Below are positions 5,609 to 6,142 of a DNA stretch of 6,142 bases, piece after piece (the first letter of the stretch is position 1; each line of letters starts with the position of its first letter). The position numbers and the translations under genes were made by a program. Below the pieces are notes generated by a model. It did not search any database. It saw only the letters and a list, made by a program, of their open reading frames with translations, and was not told the DNA's origin. Origin of the DNA: Candidatus Moranbacteria bacterium CG_4_9_14_3_um_filter_45_14. GTDB lineage: Bacteria; Patescibacteriota; Minisyncoccia; Moranbacterales; UBA1568. The stretch covers positions 1 to 6,142 of the forward strand of contig PFVP01000051.1 in the NCBI GenBank assembly GCA_002790675.1, read 5' to 3'.

Positions 5609-6021
5609 GGAATAAAATCACCAAGAATCTGATCAGTGGTCTGGTTCTCACCCTCGTAGCCTCCGTAGCTTTCGCTTCTGGCGAATCCTGGGTAGCCGGC
5701 AATGTTGCCGGCGGTGCCACTGTCAATCATGGAATAGGCGGATTTTCCGCCGGCTATGAAGGCGGTGCCGGCACGGTGTCTTTCACGGGAATAACGAATG
5801 TCTCGGTGGAAGGTGGTACCGGTGGTTTTGTCGTAGGTAGAGGCGAAGTCGCTGGTGGAGCCAGTTCTGTTGCCCATGCTGAACAGTTCCGTCATTCCGC
5901 AAACGTTGCCTCCATTGCTGTCGCAGGCTCCACCGCGACTGTCAATCACGGTGGTTTCGCAAACAGTCAAGCCGGTTCTGTTGCCAACGGTTCTGCAACG
6001 TCGTATCACGGCTGGTACTAA
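5605..6021 (+). CDS. Secreted Gly/Ala/Ser/Val-rich repeat protein, unknown function
   Basis: I do not recognise this 138-residue protein. It begins with a Sec signal peptide: basic MRNKITKN, a hydrophobic core from about 9 to 23, and a likely cleavage after AFA (residue 24). The mature 114 residues have 26 Gly, five His, five Glu and two Arg, and no Lys, Leu, Pro, Cys, Met or Asp. Motifs recur: VAGGA (34-38, 82-86), ATVNHG (38-43, 111-116) and GGF (45-47, 73-75, 116-118). It ends in aromatic GWY. Alternating small and beta-branched residues suggest a beta-solenoid or amyloid-like surface fibre subunit (inference). Promoter, Shine-Dalgarno and terminator are all present, so it is a genuine monocistronic unit. 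The longer minus-strand frame across it (6111-5476) is a by-product of its composition. Alternatives are a cell-wall or pilus-associated protein. Confidence 0.8.
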   Translation: MRNKITKNLISGLVLTLVASVAFASGESWVAGNVAGGATVNHGIGGFSAGYEGGAGTVSFTGITNVSVEGGTGGFVVGRGEVAGGASSVAHAEQFRHSANVASIAVAGSTATVNHGGFANSQAGSVANGSATSYHGWY

Positions 6022-6069
6022 ATGAAGCAAGGTCATAAACTGGGATTGTCTCAGAGTGACCGAAAATAA
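6022..6069 (+). CDS. Possible 15-residue ORF abutting the secreted-protein gene
   Basis: ATG 6022 follows the TAA (6019-6021) of the preceding gene with no gap and reads MKQGHKLGLSQSDRK before TAA 6067-6069. It has no Shine-Dalgarno of its own and could be translated only by reinitiation. It ends exactly where the terminator stem begins. It is most likely chance and is listed because of the tight junction. Confidence 0.15.
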   Translation: MKQGHKLGLSQSDRK

Positions 6070-6107
6070 AAATGGTCGGAGGAAGAAATTATTCCTCTGG
6101 CCATTTT
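6069..6107 (+). terminator. Intrinsic terminator after the secreted-protein gene
   Basis: A 16-base-pair stem (6069-6084 with 6092-6107, including three G-T pairs) encloses the loop GAAATTA. The 3' arm ends GGCCATTTT and is followed by CCATCTTTC, so the T-tract is short and interrupted, but the stem is strong. The A-rich 5' side is typical. Some read-through to the next gene is possible. Confidence 0.8.
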
Positions 6108-6123
6108 CCATCTTTCACAATGC

Positions 6124-6130
6124 AAAGGAG
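6124..6130 (+). promoter_or_regulatory. Likely Shine-Dalgarno of a gene starting at the right edge
   Basis: AAAGGAG (6124-6130) is a strong Shine-Dalgarno. ATG 6132 is too close to use. The window ends in AT (6141-6142), which would become a start codon at a 10-base spacing if the next base is G. A gene probably begins here; with the same kind of Shine-Dalgarno as the secreted-protein gene, it may be a related neighbour (inference). Confidence 0.35.
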
Positions 6131-6142
6131 AATGAGAACCAT

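Noticed and set aside
5476..6111. 211-residue minus-strand frame, longer than the secreted-protein gene it overlaps
   Set aside because: The plus-strand gene has promoter, Shine-Dalgarno, signal peptide and terminator. The minus frame has none of these and starts inside the terminator stem.

Overview
The window looks like bacterial chromosome from a Candidate Phyla Radiation (Patescibacteria) lineage, probably Parcubacteria or Moranbacteria. This is inferred from three things: short GC-rich palindromes of the TCCGCC/GGCGGA and CCTGCC/GGCAGG kind scattered between and inside genes, core genes without Shine-Dalgarno (SD) sequences behind short leaders, and the overall character of the proteins. 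The standard code fits: the large genes end in TAA or TAG and need no recoding.

Layout. Positions 1-297 are mostly non-coding. They hold a strong sigma70-type promoter (50-78), two degenerate palindromes (204-223, 244-259) and ambiguous open frames at the left edge. A tRNA-Leu(CAG) follows at 298-381. After a 177-base leader comes rnj (559-2607), encoding ribonuclease J with a long basic N-terminal extension, closed by an intrinsic terminator. trpS (2703-3833), tryptophanyl-tRNA synthetase, has its own extended -10 promoter. A bidirectional terminator separates it from a convergent phosphomannomutase/phosphoglucomutase gene (complement of 3930-5264). A divergent intergenic region (5265-5604) carries one promoter for the mutase and another for a small secreted Gly/Ala/Ser/Val-rich protein (5605-6021). 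That gene has a long structured leader, a clear SD and its own terminator. The window ends at what looks like the ribosome binding site of the next gene.

How the genes relate. tRNA-Leu, TrpRS and RNase J belong to translation and RNA turnover. The mutase supplies sugar phosphates for cell-envelope glycans. Each large gene appears to be its own transcription unit, with no shared operon or pathway. The secreted protein stands apart in regulation and composition and is the least explained gene here.

Best leads. (1) trpS carries a 30-base palindromic element inserted exactly in frame, adding 10 residues, much like the palindromic elements of Rickettsia genes. (2) The same gene has a second, AT-rich in-frame insertion of about 40 codons. 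(3) The secreted protein has a mature part lacking K, L, P, C, M and D, with repeated VAGGA, ATVNHG and GGF motifs, and is preceded by a possible coupled leader peptide. I see no CRISPR array, transposase, phage gene or multi-gene defence system.
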